A stretch of DNA of 8,126 bases from the NCBI GenBank assembly GCA_030706285.1, contig JAUZOU010000124.1, positions 1 to 8,126 on the forward strand, in the 5' to 3' direction. Shown here in pieces: positions 6,417-8,126 of the stretch. Source of the DNA: Bacteroidota bacterium (GTDB taxonomy: Bacteria > Bacteroidota > Bacteroidia > Bacteroidales > UBA1402). A program made the translations under genes and the position numbers. Positions within the stretch are counted from its first letter, which is position 1, and every line of letters begins with the position of its first letter. The notes under the pieces are model-generated. The model did not search any database. It had not been told where the DNA came from and was given only the letters and a program-made list of their open reading frames with translations.

Positions 6417-8126
6417 TCAGTTAGGTTCTGTTGTCTTATAATGCTGCTTGTAGAATGTCAGATAAAGTTCAGGATCAAGTCCTTGCTCCAGTAATTTCAG
6501 GTTGCTGACCGAGGTCACGATCAACCTGATGCCCGGATATTTGGTTTCGGGCGATACGTTCTGGAAGGTAATCCATGAACGGTATCTCAGCACATCGGCG
6601 GCATTTTCAAAACCCTGGATCAAAAGTACATCCATTTGACCGACTTTTGCAAGACTTAATTCATAATCACGGATTAAAAAGGTGGTGAAATTGTACAACG
6701 CCACATCGTACAGCAACCGGTTGGTGTTTGTCGAATCTGTGTATTGTATCAGGAGCACGTGTGCTTCGGAAGGATCGTATTTCAGCTGCTTCTTCAATGA
6801 ATCCAGCCGTTGCTTTTCATCCGACTGGTACAAGCTGTCTTTTGAGAACAGGCTGATGTATCCGGCAGAGGGAACAGGCCGGCGTCCTTTGTCCCAGTAA
6901 GCCAGCATTTCGTTGACAACCGGTATCAGGTCGCAGTCTGGATAGTCTTTTTTGAGGGCTAACAGTGATACGTGGAAGCTGTCTGGCTGTCCTATCTGAC
7001 CATATTCCATGGCTTCCAGAAAGAGAAACCTGGGTCTCAGCTGGGAGAGAGGGTATTTTTGTTCAACGAAATGGCTCAGGACAAACAAGCTATCGGTGCG
7101 ATGCTGTTTGAATTGAGCATACGTGTTTTCGTACAGCGTGTCCTGTTTTTGATACATCTCGATGAGGTGCTCGATGAAAAGAGCATCTTTCAGACGGATA
7201 GCCAGCGGACTCTCCGGGAATTTCCGGATGAGCTTGACCCTGGCCGAATCGGCCAATGCATCTTGCTTCGCTTGTTTCAGCGCCAGGTATGAAATATACC
7301 AGGCATTTTCCAGCTGACTGCACTTGGGAAAACGATGTTCCAGTTGGCTAAACGTTGATAAGGCCAACCGGTCGTCACCCATTAGCTCCCGGTAGATCTT
7401 CCCGGCGTTGAACAAGGCGTCTGTGATTTTCTCGTTCGATGCAGCCACCTGTTCTTCGGTAAACGGAATATTCTTCAGGTAGTAATTGGGTTTCAGTGGA
7501 TCATCGCCGCCATCGACAACCTGTTTGTTCGATTTGGCCGTTGTCGTGTCCACGGCTGACGTATCGGCTGAGGCCAGGCTGTCTTTTTTTAGTGCCGTTT
7601 CTTTCGTTTCAGTGCCGGTGTCTTCGAAAATGGCTGTTTTCTTATTTCGCCGCCAGTCATCTGCCAGCAGGCGTTTTCCCCATTTCTTCCTAAATTCGGT
7701 GAGCCCTTTGCTGACGGCGTTGGTATTGTAGAAATACCAGCTTTTGTTAGTCGGATCCTGTAAGTCAGGTATCGTCTTTGTCTCATCCTGCTTCTGGTTG
7801 GCGTCGGCCATTTCCTGATTGGCATTCAGTGCCTCTTCGGCATTTTTCTTGCGCTTTTCCTCTTTGGCTTTTTTTTCTGCTGCTGTTACCAGTGAATCGA
7901 TGATGACATCCAGCTTTTTCTTTGGCAGCTTGGCCAGAAACTGAAGACTGTCTTCGTCATGAACCGTCTTCAATGGTGGCGCCAGCTCCTTCAATACGCC
8001 AGCCCGGAAAGCAACTTCTTCATAGCGAGGATCTTCTTTTTTGAGCATTACCGCTGCATCTGCATAGCAGGGTGCCGCCTCCAGAAAATGTTCAGTCCTG
8101 TATTGCAAATCACCCAGTACCAGCAA
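6417..8126 (-). CDS. porW: T9SS lipoprotein PorW/SprE family, TPR protein (partial, 5' end outside)
   Basis: The C-terminal 569 residues of a tetratricopeptide-rich protein that enters at the right edge, so the expected lipoprotein signal is not visible. The edge codon is TTG (leucine in the reading frame), not a start. In order: a TPR-like segment (about 1-50); a Lys/Glu/Ala-rich helical stretch (about 68-118); the conserved block SWYFYNTNAVSKGLTEF (129-145) and WGKRLLADDWRRNKK (149-163), which I recognise from SprE/PorW; a Ser/Thr/Asp-rich, probably disordered linker (about 168-210); the NYYLKNIPFTEEQ block (214-226); further TPR-like helices (about 232-410); and a C-terminal domain (about 465-560). 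In Flavobacterium johnsoniae SprE is needed for gliding and T9SS secretion; in P. gingivalis PorW is a periplasmic lipoprotein of the secretion machinery. It lies directly upstream of porX with a 5-nt gap. The TPR assignment is from repeat pattern only. Confidence 0.85.
   Translation of the reverse strand: MLVLGDLQYRTEHFLEAAPCYADAAVMLKKEDPRYEEVAFRAGVLKELAPPLKTVHDEDSLQFLAKLPKKKLDVIIDSLVTAAEKKAKEEKRKKNAEEALNANQEMADANQKQDETKTIPDLQDPTNKSWYFYNTNAVSKGLTEFRKKWGKRLLADDWRRNKKTAIFEDTGTETKETALKKDSLASADTSAVDTTTAKSNKQVVDGGDDPLKPNYYLKNIPFTEEQVAASNEKITDALFNAGKIYRELMGDDRLALSTFSQLEHRFPKCSQLENAWYISYLALKQAKQDALADSARVKLIRKFPESPLAIRLKDALFIEHLIEMYQKQDTLYENTYAQFKQHRTDSLFVLSHFVEQKYPLSQLRPRFLFLEAMEYGQIGQPDSFHVSLLALKKDYPDCDLIPVVNEMLAYWDKGRRPVPSAGYISLFSKDSLYQSDEKQRLDSLKKQLKYDPSEAHVLLIQYTDSTNTNRLLYDVALYNFTTFLIRDYELSLAKVGQMDVLLIQGFENAADVLRYRSWITFQNVSPETKYPGIRLIVTSVSNLKLLEQGLDPELYLTFYKQHYKTTEPN
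6621..6652 (-). promoter_or_regulatory. Possible internal promoter for porX-tsaE inside porW
   Basis: On the minus strand TACTTTTG (6621-6628) matches TAnnTTTG exactly and has TTG (6650-6652) 21 bp upstream. It lies within porW codons for VLLIQ and would start transcription about 200 nt ahead of porX. The match is good but inside coding sequence, where a chance occurrence in a window this size is not rare. Confidence 0.22.

Overview
The window comes from a member of the Bacteroidota, most likely the order Bacteroidales. Three things point there. The promoter-like elements fit the Bacteroidota consensus (TTG, 19-21 bp, TAnnTTTG) rather than the E. coli type. Start codons lack clear Shine-Dalgarno sequences. 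Two genes, porX and porW/sprE, belong to the type IX secretion system (T9SS), which is restricted to this phylum. Base composition looks even and I see no sign of mobile DNA.

Layout: (1) Positions 1-114, minus strand, hold the first 38 codons of a gene running off the left edge, probably phosphatidylserine decarboxylase (psd). (2) Positions 115-293 are a divergent intergenic region with one promoter candidate for each side and an imperfect dyad between them. (3) Positions 294-3839, plus strand, are a complete dnaE (replicative DNA polymerase III alpha subunit, 1181 aa). (4) Positions 3934-4251, plus strand, are trxA (thioredoxin, 105 aa), with its own promoter candidate and a small hairpin in the leader. 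(5) Positions 4252-4438 are a convergent intergenic region holding a long hairpin with poly-A and poly-T flanks, read as a bidirectional terminator, and three tandem 20-bp units abutting the end of tsaE. (6) Positions 4439-8126, minus strand, are a tight cluster transcribed as porW (5' end outside the window), porX, tsaE. The porW-porX gap is 5 nt and porX-tsaE overlap by 4 nt (ATGA).

The right half is the more interesting part. A T9SS lipoprotein (PorW/SprE family) and the T9SS response regulator with a PglZ phosphatase-like domain (PorX) appear to be co-transcribed with tsaE, a gene for the essential t6A37 tRNA modification. The left half is housekeeping: lipid synthesis, replication and redox.

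I found no evidence for an undescribed defence system, CRISPR array, RNA gene, insertion sequence or prophage. The less-explained items are the 20-bp tandem repeat behind tsaE, the dyad between the divergent promoters, and a promoter-like match inside porW ahead of porX.
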